Source: Escarpia spicata (lineage: Eukaryota > Annelida > Polychaeta > Sabellida > Siboglinidae). Taken from it: a stretch of 64,000 nt of DNA. This document shows positions 55,901 through 61,128 of the stretch, one piece after another (the stretch's first letter is position 1; each line of letters begins with the position of its first letter). The DNA is taken from contig OZ023209.1 in the NCBI GenBank assembly GCA_963995525.1, forward strand, positions 33,538,199-33,602,198. The letters are read 5' to 3'. Below the pieces are notes generated by a model, which saw only the letters and a list, made by a program, of their open reading frames with translations, did not search any database and had not been told where the DNA came from. The translations under genes were made by a program, and so were the position numbers.

Positions 55901-58143
55901 CCGAGGTCCACTTGCTTCTATCTATAATTGTTCACTTCCTTGGACTATTCGTCTTTGATCTACCAATTGACAGAGCATTTAAGGTGGGGCAGGCAACGTG
56001 TCAGATAGTTTGACGGTGGAGGCTTAACTTTGAAGGTCCACATTCGTCCATTTCCCAGGGAAACTTCAACTTACTTTTGTGGACGGACTCTCAATTGAGA
56101 TAACCCGGATTTGAATCCTGTGCTGCGGTGTCGAACCTTGGGCAAGTTCATTCATTCTACGTTGCTCCAGTTCATTCAGCTGCATAAATGAGTACCTGGC
56201 TACAGACAGTGGTAGATATTTGTGTACAAATAGTCTTTGTGCATTAATTACAGCATGGCTGAATGCTTCCAAGAGAAGTCAAAATTGTCGATTGAACAGG
56301 TTTGCAAGGGAGTAAAAGTGTAAAGCACTTTGAGCAGTCCTGATGACTGGATAGTGCGCTATATTCCCGGATTTTGTCTTCCACACCTGTGGGGATCATG
56401 GACATATAACTTTCCTAAATGTCTCCTGCCTTCCCACTGTCCACCCAGATTCTGCACAGCTCGGGGCTGGAGTTCCAGCGCGAGATGGAAGACGCCCACG
56501 ACCTTGACCTTGTGATTGCGATACATGCGCGCTACATGTGTCGGGTGCATGAGCGATGTCTGCTGCATGAGAAGGTGAAGTTCATCAAAGGCATCATCTC
56601 TCAGGTGCTCAACATGGCCTTGACCTTCGCTGACCACTGGAACGACAGCATCCACAGCTTCAGGTGAACTCAACCTGTCTGTGTGTCACTGGCTGTTTCT
56701 CTGTTTGTCACTGGGTGTATGTATGTCACTAGTTGTCTATCTGTCTGTCACTGGGTGTATGCTGTCATGTGTTGTCTGTCACTGTCTGTCACTGACTGTC
56801 ACTGGTTGTCTGTCTGTCTGTCTGTCTGTCTGTGTTTCACAGGTAGTTTGTCATCCATCTGTCACTGTTACTCTGTGTCGAAGCTATATATGCCTGTTTG
56901 TAGTTGTCACGTACTGACAGTCCGACTGTGTCCGTATATATGTTGTTGTTCTGTCTGGATGTTTGTCTGTGTGTGTCTGTTTGTTTGCGTGTCTCTCTGT
57001 GTGACACAGTTTTTGTTATTGCAGTGTGACGTTTCTGCTTGAGATGGAGCTGATGCTGTCTCGGTGTATCCAGTTCCTTGCTTCATTCCTCAACAACACC
57101 ATCAAGAGAGGATCATTTCCTCATCGTGAGTAGATCATTTGTCTCACACCTTAGTGTCACCATCAAGAGAGGATCATTATCTTACTGTGAATAGATCTGT
57201 CTCATTCCTGAGTAACACCATCAAGAGAGGGTCTTTAACACACAGGAATAGATCAGTCTCATTTCTTAGTAACACCATCAAGAGAGGATCGTTACCCCAT
57301 CATGAGTAGAACACACTCAATCCTTAGTAACACCATCAAGAGAGGATCATTAACTCATGGTGAATAGATCAGTCTCAATCCTTAGTAACACCATCAAGAG
57401 AGGATCATTACCCCATCATGAGTAGAACATTCTCAGTCCTTAGTAACATCATCAAGAGAGGATCATTACCTCATTGATGAACAGTAATAAAAAACCTTTC
57501 ACTCACAGTAACTTTATATCCATTAGTATGTTGCGCCTAGATCTTTGCATATGTAAAGCCAGGTTGTTCCATTGCCCAGAATCAGGGCCCGGGGGTGGTA
57601 GTTGTCAGCAGGAAGTTTGCTGAATCAATTGTACTCCATCCCTATTTGTGTTCAGGTGTGTGGGCACCATCAAACTTCAAAAGGAATTTGTGGGTATGGA
57701 CAAATTCAATAAGTGACAATAACTGCTGTTTCTGTATTGATTTTAAAATTGTGTTTTATAATGAGCAACAGTTAGCGTCGTTTTAGCAAACGTATGACCG
57801 AGGGATGATGACGTACATAAAACCAGATATGAAAAAAACAAGTGGACCATATTCGCTGTATGTCAGACCACCTATTTGCAGACACCCTAAACATTGACAA
57901 AATTACACTTTCTGACACCTGTGTAAATATATTTATCTGCGTTCTTGCGAGATCAGACACACATTTTTTTCTCTGATGTTTCACCTGACTTGTTCCCAGC
58001 TATTTTTCAAATTCTACTGTATCTGTCATCTTCCAAAGTACCATTTTTGATCTACTCAGACGTGTCATGAAACGTCTTGGATTGTTTCAGTCGAGTCTCT
58101 CGCCTTTGCTCTGGTCACCTCCAGCGAACAGGCTCACCGCTGA
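21680..58143 (+). CDS. TUBGCP5: Gamma-tubulin complex component 5 (GCP5), complete gene
   Basis: Twenty-two coding exons join to 3,144 nt, an exact multiple of three coding 1,047 residues; human GCP5 has 1,024. All 21 introns are GT-AG and every phase agrees. The family is the Spc97/Spc98 (GRIP) group. GCP5 is one of the specialised wall subunits of the gamma-tubulin ring complex, which templates microtubules at centrosomes and other organising centres. Diagnostic matches run the whole length: YHRFLDVNSHK (exon 2), TDTHYAVLSLLL (4), DSFDWTSYLLEG (5), LREVLW (7), CQEFIIHR (11), GETMYDFYTPLFEK (15), WQDVSFLN (16), HFINSLHNYMMTR (19), ILHSSGLEFQ (20) and SFPHLESLA (21-22). The start ATG has context aaaATGg, and exon 1 splices in phase 0. 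A weak donor (G|GTTCGT) follows exon 12. Exon coordinates are in the next three entries. Confidence 0.96.
23251..25667 (-). mobile_element. Unclassified DNA transposon, degenerate transposase
   Basis: A 2.4-kb element in TUBGCP5 intron 1. The ends match as inverted repeats: left TAGGGTGGTTCTTA, right (reverse complement) TAGGGCGGTCCTTA, with similarity continuing about 65 bp. The minus strand codes in pieces. Near 24,950-25,100 it reads KRKRGRKTVITPQLAAALD then VSDRKATFVIAETA. The longest intact piece (24,056-24,853) contains CFDTTSSNTG and LACRHHIMELTIG. Near 23,690-23,880 it reads AERGVALIQEF then LQFLLQVVEEHRHAYPD. FDTTSSN may hold a catalytic Asp of a DDE/D-type nuclease (inference). At least three frame changes or stops make it inactive. 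No clear target duplication was seen. Confidence 0.75.
26440..26935 (+). mobile_element. Penelope-like element fragment (upstream of RT)
   Basis: The plus-strand frame reads LTRHERTALKELHKEKSTTI then LPVDKGKATVIMETKEYQGK, followed after a frame change by YEKLKKNPTRKYKAEL and DQYWYLYP. The LPxDKGxATVxM block is typical of the region before the reverse transcriptase in Penelope-like retroelements. The RT core and GIY-YIG domain are absent. It starts about 45 bp after the exon 2 donor of TUBGCP5. Confidence 0.7.
26955..27815 (+). repeat. Unknown dispersed repeat, copy B
   Basis: The partner of copy A (19,117-20,735). It lacks the hAT element but is split by a 399-bp element at 27,096-27,494. 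Without inserts both copies are about 0.4-0.46 kb. It lies in TUBGCP5 intron 2. No ORF or known motif was seen. Confidence 0.8.
27096..27494. mobile_element. 399-bp TIR element with 9-bp TSD
   Basis: It is flanked by the perfect 9-bp duplication agactggag (27,087-27,095 and 27,495-27,503). The left end reads TAGTCTCGATTACCC; the right end, reverse-complemented, reads TAGTTTCGCTTAACC (12 of 15). The corresponding place in copy A (near 20,455-20,470) has one agactggag and no insert. A 9-bp target site is seen in Mutator-like and some Merlin-like elements; the superfamily is not settled. Confidence 0.85.
28125..28370. repeat. AT-rich (TA)n-type simple repeats
   Basis: Runs of ta, tatg and taca lie immediately upstream of the exon 3 acceptor at 28,376-28,377 in TUBGCP5 intron 2, leaving an unusual branch/polypyrimidine region. 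Confidence 0.85.
28937..30300 (-). mobile_element. LINE fragment antisense in TUBGCP5 intron 3
   Basis: Reading on the minus strand from high to low coordinates: VWVKFDGKSNNSRVT, NKPWFNEECRTKRTEYLR, LAEYWDILNKAI, IPFTQDEVL and then the RT start IIKPIYKKTGSIGEPDNN, LLSCIGKLFTA and RLATYLDELSF. This is the linker after the endonuclease plus RT motifs 0-2 of a non-LTR element. Frames break at about 29,775 and 29,430. The end at 28,937 precedes the YxDD box, so it is inactive. Confidence 0.85.
32015..32084 (+). repeat. Duplicate of the exon 6 3' end with its donor
   Basis: Exon 6 ends gacatgtcagtgtc...tctgacccgactgtg|gtatgt (31,920-31,993). Forty bases on, a second copy reads gacatgtcagtgtc...tctgaccagactg|gtatgt. 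Even the intronic words after the donor (ttccca) are shared. Reading through from exon 6 meets TGA at 32,016-32,018, so the copy is not a simple exon extension. A shorter third match (cattgacatgtcagtg) lies near 32,753. Confidence 0.85.
32838..32940 (+). mobile_element. SINE 3' fragment
   Basis: It shares gtcgagatg, gttcgatt, gtgctttgagcagtc and gatactgcgctatatta with the 3' half of the SINE at 10,404. The tRNA head is missing. Confidence 0.75.
32954..33236 (+). mobile_element. MITE family 1 copy, short
   Basis: The left TIR reads gtgacccgcaccacagcgaa, then gagtattaagtcacaca. The right end, reverse-complemented, gives cctgccacagcaaagtgg. It is internally deleted relative to the 410-bp copy at 58,550. 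It abuts the SINE fragment at 32,838. Confidence 0.7.
33360..33850 (+). mobile_element. Possible 5' end of a hAT-like transposon gene
   Basis: A CpG-richer island within TUBGCP5 intron 6 contains a CCAAT motif (gaccaatagg, near 33,580). A short frame from ATG at 33,668 reads MMPVIETAPLPAKKKRVLQT, then WPILSSLKKGVGHG, and soon stops. The KKKRVLQT...WPIL pattern resembles the N-terminus of hAT/BED-type proteins, by recollection only. It could instead be an internal promoter. About 34,000-34,600 shows nothing recognisable. Confidence 0.35.
34634..34967 (+). mobile_element. tRNA-derived SINE copy
   Basis: A box tggcgcagtggc, B box ggttcgaatcc, body gaatgagtacctggcta and end gcgatataagaact. It is in TUBGCP5 intron 6, about 150 bp before exon 7. 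This copy has the best-preserved internal Pol III promoter boxes. Confidence 0.85.
35119..46590 (+). CDS. TUBGCP5: TUBGCP5 exons 7-14: GRIP1 (GCP-N) region
   Basis: Exons are 35119-35208, 35889-35982, 37596-37851, 40226-40431, 42995-43110, 44364-44581, 45562-45844 and 46428-46590 (residues about 264-739). GRIP1, which in this family packs neighbouring subunits together laterally, begins near residue 285 (HQILREVLW). Exon 9 has a Ser-rich insert (six Ser after VVMET) before TYQAFGIAISHVL. Exon 10 gives LSKLSPYFMHLDFLDVVF; exon 11 gives YLDIIDQWVTTGQL. Exon 13 includes DPLLAENFSQF, and exon 14 contains LLLQTCLYPHI. Exon 10 lies only 10 bp after a 1.9-kb minisatellite. Exon 11 is followed at once by a 0.58-kb purine tract. 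Intron 8 contains a partial copy of exon 12. Confidence 0.93.
35696..35732. other. Short strong hairpin
   Basis: ggacactttcgatg pairs with a downstream catcg(ttg)aaagtgtcc around a 3-nt loop, with a small bulge, in TUBGCP5 intron 7. It may be a foldback remnant or a small RNA precursor; there is no further support. Confidence 0.4.
36293..36835 (+). repeat. Partial copy of intron 11 / exon 12, split by a SINE
   Basis: Sequence 36,293-36,493 aligns with 44,155-44,375: an antisense SINE body, then tacttcagatactc, cctttgcttctag and gaacagtgatg. The last part corresponds to the exon 12 acceptor and its first bases (gcttctag|gaacactgacg). After the SINE at 36,494-36,810 the match resumes as gtgaaattgggggatgag (exon 12: gtgaaacttggggatgag). 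The copied exon hits a stop soon after. It is an exon-12 pseudo-copy in intron 8. Confidence 0.8.
36494..36810 (+). mobile_element. tRNA-derived SINE inserted in the exon-12 copy
   Basis: A box tggtgcagtggc, B box ggttcgaatcc, body gaatgagtacc, and tail gcgctatgtaagaactta. Insertion limits are precise because the original exon 12 shows the uninterrupted sequence. Only atg is shared at the two joints. Confidence 0.85.
38297..40215. repeat. 63-bp minisatellite, about 30 copies
   Basis: The unit includes ttgtctatgtgtccctgctg, tgttgtctacttgctgctgc and catgtatacctgctccta. Three zones differ by diagnostic bases: attgccttg (38,300-38,880), attgacttg (about 38,880-39,765) and cccctattgccttg (about 39,765-40,000); the last units are degenerate. 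The unit equals 21 codons, so several frames are open, the longest 684 codons of Cys/Leu-rich repeat. It fills most of TUBGCP5 intron 9 and ends about 10 bp before exon 10. Confidence 0.97.
40620..41777. mobile_element. 1.16-kb element with TTAA target sites
   Basis: It is flanked by TTAA at 40,616-40,619 and 41,778-41,781. The left end reads GGTGGCTGCATCGG; the right end, reverse-complemented, reads GGTAGCTGCACCGG. TTAA targets are used by piggyBac and Kolobok elements. No transposase is recognisable; a short frame starts atggcggctgaggtc near 41,379. It lies in TUBGCP5 intron 10. The rest of that intron (41,778-42,994) shows only a short (CA)n run near 42,925. Confidence 0.65.
43111..43690. 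repeat. Purine-rich (GGGAGA)n tract at an exon border
   Basis: About 580 bp of almost pure A/G (gagagg, gggggatggagaga, gaagggtagg) begins within 15 bases of the exon 11 donor at 43,110/43,111. The opposite strand is pure pyrimidine, giving Pro/Ser/Leu-rich ORF artefacts. Such mirror-rich tracts can form triplex DNA and may slow polymerases. Confidence 0.95.
43684..43950 (+). mobile_element. Second tRNA-like SINE family, probable
   Basis: It opens with cccagtagtgtagtgttagc (A-box-like tagtgtagtg) and has gagttcaagacctc (B-box-like) 50 bases on. A body with no coding signal follows. The sequence is unrelated to the main SINE family; only this copy was seen. Confidence 0.4.
43958..44076. repeat. 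Direct tandem duplication, about 58 bp x 2
   Basis: tcgtagtatcctgatactct, then aaccacac(t/c)gcatacag and agtcagaatgtggccg occur twice in a row with one or two differences. It is in TUBGCP5 intron 11 and looks recent. Confidence 0.9.
44100..44320 (-). mobile_element. Antisense SINE fragment upstream of exon 12
   Basis: The reverse complement gives gacagtggtgggtatg, tagtcttcgtgcagtaaatg, gtggctgaatgcttc and ggatactgtactatgtaaga, the SINE body and 3' end. The tRNA head is missing. It lies 44 bp before the exon 12 acceptor and is the source of the duplicated segment at 36,293. Confidence 0.8.
46243..46387 (-). mobile_element. MITE family 1 fragment, reverse
   Basis: It shares gaacgttgatgggacatgac, tagacagctattttta and gtaggcctgtgtcactta with the right half of the 58,550 copy. 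It ends about 40 bp before the exon 14 acceptor. The left terminus is missing. Confidence 0.65.
46672..46850 (-). repeat. Dispersed repeat family 2, copy 2
   Basis: Words ggtaatacagccacctt, aaggtcactttggcccagtc and gctaatata match the reverse complement of the family at 14,118 and 51,478. Confidence 0.45.
47667..48594. mobile_element. 928-bp element with about 160-bp TIRs
   Basis: The left arm (47,667-47,825) and right arm (48,440-48,594) are long imperfect inverted repeats. Aligned words left to right: gtttaactc, atttgtgccag, tttatgt(c/t)ggactatt, ttttgaatctggac, tgacgt(g/a)ca and ccatg(c/g)caaa. The arm contains a CCAAT-like ggaccaatcag and a CRE-like tgacgt. Between the arms a 79-codon plus frame (47,858-48,094) reads NKVVFTDDNIPIDTSADF; I recognise no domain. 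It is in TUBGCP5 intron 14. No clear target duplication. Confidence 0.7.
48712..49052. repeat. 17-bp minisatellite
   Basis: About 20 copies of gggcaagtgttataagt with t/c and a/t variants, plus a few truncated units, in TUBGCP5 intron 14 about 200 bp before exon 15. Confidence 0.95.
49249..58143 (+). CDS. TUBGCP5: TUBGCP5 exons 15-22: GRIP2 (GCP-C) region
   Basis: Exons are 49249-49311, 49903-49994, 51352-51445, 55243-55363, 55646-55833, 56449-56663, 57025-57125 and 58091-58143 (TGA; residues about 740-1,047). The GRIP2 core, which binds gamma-tubulin in this family, is visible as YEVPWPMNIILNS, IYNEVFTFLLQIKRAKYSLD, RMRLMHFINSLHNYMM and HERCLLHEKVKFIKG. The last codons read LESLAFALVTSSEQAHR then stop. 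Intron 16 is almost wholly a 54-bp minisatellite, intron 17 carries an RTE-like LINE, and intron 21 begins with tandem copies of the exon 21 end. Confidence 0.94.
49318..49389. repeat. 36-bp direct duplication
   Basis: aatgtccatcacatgatccc plus aggatcacctgac occurs twice in tandem, identical, directly after the exon 15 donor in intron 15. Confidence 0.9.
50094..51240. repeat. 54-bp minisatellite, about 21 copies
   Basis: The unit includes gtggggtgaggtaacgtagt, gtttagaacacttgactcaa and ctcaggaccaaaaa. Two variants (gtagtgttt and tactgttt) alternate in partly repeated order. Every unit contains gtgaggtaac, which resembles a 5' splice donor. The array fills most of intron 16, between the real donor at 49,995 and exon 17. 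Confidence 0.97.
51478..51655 (+). repeat. Dispersed repeat family 2, copy 3
   Basis: The best-preserved copy: gacctgaatagcgaggtgac, ttagcaggactaattt and tgaccgtaaagcgag. It lies between exon 17 and the LINE. Confidence 0.6.
51660..54860 (-). mobile_element. RTE-like (BovB-type) LINE, degenerate, near full length
   Basis: It reads on the minus strand in TUBGCP5 intron 17. The APE endonuclease part gives GHGGVAIYLSKQI and IIQVYAPT (54,200-54,440). The linker gives KHKYIEAKCKKTED and WKSGKWPDDWKKS. The RT reads LKKGDLQLCSNYRTISLIS, STQAGFRK, GKGVRQVCILSTYLFNLY and LRYADNTALLS, where the usual YADD box is YADN and RQGC is RQVC. The C-terminus gives ALYGSETWTLNKEDMRRIQA and GKRGRGRPRRRWEQDI. At least six frame breaks and the lost catalytic Asp show it is dead. 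A 160-bp MITE has inserted near its 3' end. Confidence 0.9.
51827..51986. mobile_element. 160-bp MITE nested in the LINE
   Basis: A perfect 20-bp terminal inverted repeat, GGGGCCGGTTTCATGAAGCG, bounds a palindromic interior (cttagcgt...acgctaag type). It interrupts the LINE C-terminal frame. No clear target duplication. Confidence 0.88.
54985..55160 (-). repeat. Dispersed repeat family 2, copy 4
   Basis: Contains cagtaatacagccaccac, ctaatatggtcacctcaac and ggtcatttctgcccagtcc, in reverse orientation to the copies at 14,118 and 51,478. It lies just upstream of exon 18. Confidence 0.45.
56082..56366 (+). mobile_element. SINE copy, 5' truncated
   Basis: It starts inside the tRNA head (ggactctcaattgagataac), keeps the B box (ggatttgaatcc) and runs to gtgcgctatatt. 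The missing A box suggests it cannot be transcribed on its own. It is in intron 19, about 80 bp before the exon 20 acceptor. Confidence 0.8.
56680..56990. repeat. CTGT-rich low-complexity tract
   Basis: Tetranucleotide ctgt runs (longest near 56,808-56,833) and gtcactggg-type words begin right after the exon 20 donor. Confidence 0.8.
57107..57480 (+). repeat. Tandem repeat seeded by the exon 21 3' end
   Basis: Exon 21 ends accatcaagagaggatcatt, tcctcatc|gtgagtag. About six more copies of accatcaagagaggatcatt plus a donor-like region (gtgaatag, atgagtag, gtgaatagatc) follow in intron 21, with units of roughly 60 bp including tcattccttagtaac. Two copies keep a gtgaat donor-like sequence; others have lost the GT. 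Confidence 0.88.
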
Positions 58144-58328
58144 CCTCATGGAGCAGATTTAGGAACTATGCCTTAGTGCCGCTACTGGTGACCACCTCAA
58201 CTATGTGGTGCCCTCTGGTGAACTTGGCAATCAAGTTGTCAAGTCAAGCCGATCAGTAACTATTATTGAATAACAGGACAGCCATTCATCATGCATTATT
58301 TATAACTATAAAAAGAAAAACAAATTTA

Positions 58329-58334
58329 AATAAA
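58329..58334 (+). terminator. TUBGCP5: TUBGCP5 poly(A) signal
   Basis: AATAAA lies 186 bp after the TGA, within an A-rich then T-rich context. It gives a short 3' UTR of about 200 bp. Confidence 0.65.
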
Positions 58335-58549
58335 AACAATTGTATATAGTTTTTTGTGTTACATTAATCATTTTAATAGAAGCAATCCCCATTATCTTCT
58401 TCGGAACGGTACCAAAATTTCAAATTTTGAAATCAGGTCAGTGTATACAGTCGCAAGATGGAGGTTAACTAAGTTGTTCAGTAGGAAAACAAAACTGTCT
58501 GGGGCCCCATCAAAATGATATTTGGTGGTGTTGTTATCTAGTGTTAAAT

Positions 58550-58959
58550 GTAACCCGCCACAGCAAAGAGGGTATTAAGTCACAAAATTGTCAAATTGCA
58601 TTTTGTCCCTTTTTCGATTCCACAGATGATGATCTTTAAAATGATATGTTGAAATATCTTCAATAGCATTTGATTTATTGTTAAAATTGAAGCAAACTTT
58701 AAAAAGGCAGATTTTGAGAAATGAGATAATTTTGAGTCACCATTGTTTTTTTTAATCTGTGTTCATAAATGCCTATATTTTTTATTAGTTCTGGATTGTT
58801 TTTTGTGGAAAATAAACGGGACATTGAAAGTTGAGATTATAAAGAGTGCATTTCTGTAAAAACACACAAAGTTGATGGAACATGACCTGGACAGCTATGT
58901 TTGCCTCATGTCCAGAATAGGCCCATGTGACTTAATACCAGGTTCGCTGAGGGGGTCAC
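58550..58959. mobile_element. MITE family 1, complete reference copy
   Basis: A 410-bp element. The left end reads gtaacccgccacagcaaag, then gggtattaagtcaca. The right end, reverse-complemented, reads gtgaccccctcagcgaacc, then ggtattaagtcaca. It is AT-rich and non-coding. It lies between the converging ends of TUBGCP5 and STAM. Confidence 0.8.
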
Positions 58960-58984
58960 AAATTGACAGTAACGCCAACAAGTA

Positions 58985-61128
58985 GACAAGGTATTTATCT
59001 TTAATGTCTACTCAAGTCTGTATACATCGATCAGTATCATAGGTGAACACTTAACAACACTGGACCCCAGAATGAAGGCAAGCACATTAACAACTAGAAA
59101 TGCGAACAACAATCACTAAATATTGGTTCCCAACAAAGTTAGGACTTGATCGCATTTAAAACAACGATATAGAAACATTTCCTATAGAAATAATTTTACT
59201 GAAATGTACACTGGTTTGTGGGACATATTTTATATAGCAAAAAAATAAGAAAAAGAAAATAAGGCCGAGAGATTTAAAGATGGGCGAAAAAGAATATAAA
59301 GCTCAGTGATTTAAAGATAACTAAATAAGTCCATAACTTACTTAGTTTTAAATGTGACTCGGGCAACATCTGATATCGATTCAACATACTGATTCAACCA
59401 AATAAAAGTTACAGGACATGACAAACACCCTCTTCACTCTGTTGCCCAGCATTATGGAGCAGGTGCACACACAAAATATTTACATTTTTAATTGGGATAC
59501 AAATCAAACTTTGAACCTTGAATCATCTGATCTCTCCCTATTTCTCTGTACATTCTAGATGTATATATTTATAAATGAAACATTGTTACAGACACAGGAC
59601 CAGAGTGACTGACAAATTAAAACATTTCACAGTTCCATAACCATAAGGTTGTTAGGTCTGACTATGTATTATGTTTGTGGTGTGAATTAACAACATCATT
59701 TTCATCATTTCACATCTTGCATCTTATAAATGCTTTGGAAATTGCTATATGATTTGTGTAACAGAATATTAGAAATTATGATACATGAACCTCGTACTAA
59801 GATATGATATCTGATTTGTGATTTTAATAAATTATATATCTTCACACTGAGTGAAGTGTTCCACAGCAATGATTCGGTTTAAAAAGAATTACCAACAGGC
59901 ATGAACAATCAACGTAGATACACTGTATGGTTGTACCTTTCACAAACCTGCCTCATTGCACTAGCCCACAGCGTACTGCTACTGGTGACGTTAACTGTAA
60001 TACTACTAAATCTAACATGCAGTCCCACGACTGAATCACCTACACTCATACTCAATTTACAGTTTCACACAACTCAACATTCTTGCATTCACACAACATC
60101 TGACCAACGCATGAGTACATTTCCGAAATAAATATAATGTTTAAATCAACTTGGCTATGGCTATTATGCGCTGTGTACAATACGCATAAAATAAAAATTA
60201 ACTCCAGACGAAAGTTACAGCCACCATGCACTTACAGATATAACATAGGCGAGGGAGCACACATGCCCTCAACTTTAAACCTGTGACAGGCCAGGTTTTA
60301 AGAATTCAGTACCAGTTATAGCTGAACTTCTGACAGAAGGAACTTGACTGACCGACAGACAATGACACACAAACACCATCACATATCTATGTACAGTACA
60401 AAGCTTCAACAAAAACGAATGCCGTCGGTAAACGGTGTAAATCTATAGTCGGTCACAGTTTGTGTTGTATTTTTGTAAACAGCAAGGTCGACTCATTTGC
60501 TAAATTGTTCGGTATTAAACAGTCAAACTGAAATCCGTGTAACGGCATTCTAAATTTTGTGAGGATGAAGCCTTGTCTGCCGTTGGCATGAAACCATGTC
60601 TAAACAGAATTTTGCTTTATCGTGAAGATTTTTCTGTTCAATGTAAATCATATTTTACTGTGATTTTTTTGGCAGGTGGGGGGATTCTGTGCCAAAGATG
60701 CCTCATTTTCTGTCAAACGTAAGTCATTTTAAAGGAGACTATTCTGTCCCAAAGAACTCTTGCTGATTGAAATATATAGACATCATTACCATTCGAGTAC
60801 AGTCCCAAATTATCTCTGATGCGCATGAAGATAGCTCACAATTGTCAAGTGTGCAAGATATCTCACAGAGATATCACCTTACTTGTAACGCGTTTAACAA
60901 CATCACCAGGGCCGTGTCATATGAACGACCTGGCTAGTTCTGCAACAGACCACACAGTGGCGACACTGCAGTGTAATCATAACACACCTGTTGCTTCTCG
61001 AGCAATTCTGACCAGACTTCTTCAACACTGATCCCCGCACACTTTAGACTGCTCAGCAAAAACCTGAATGGTTCGTGTCGCTAAAACCAGAGCTTAGATA
61101 CGCAGGAAATGTCTCAGTGATGTTGTCT
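58985..61128 (-). other. STAM: Candidate STAM 3' UTR
   Basis: No exon, ORF or repeat was recognised in this 2.1 kb. On the minus strand the variant poly(A) signal ATTAAA lies at 59,005-59,000. If used, the 3' UTR is about 2.1 kb and ends just before the MITE. A canonical AATAAA at 58,786-58,781 lies inside the MITE. Confidence 0.4.
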
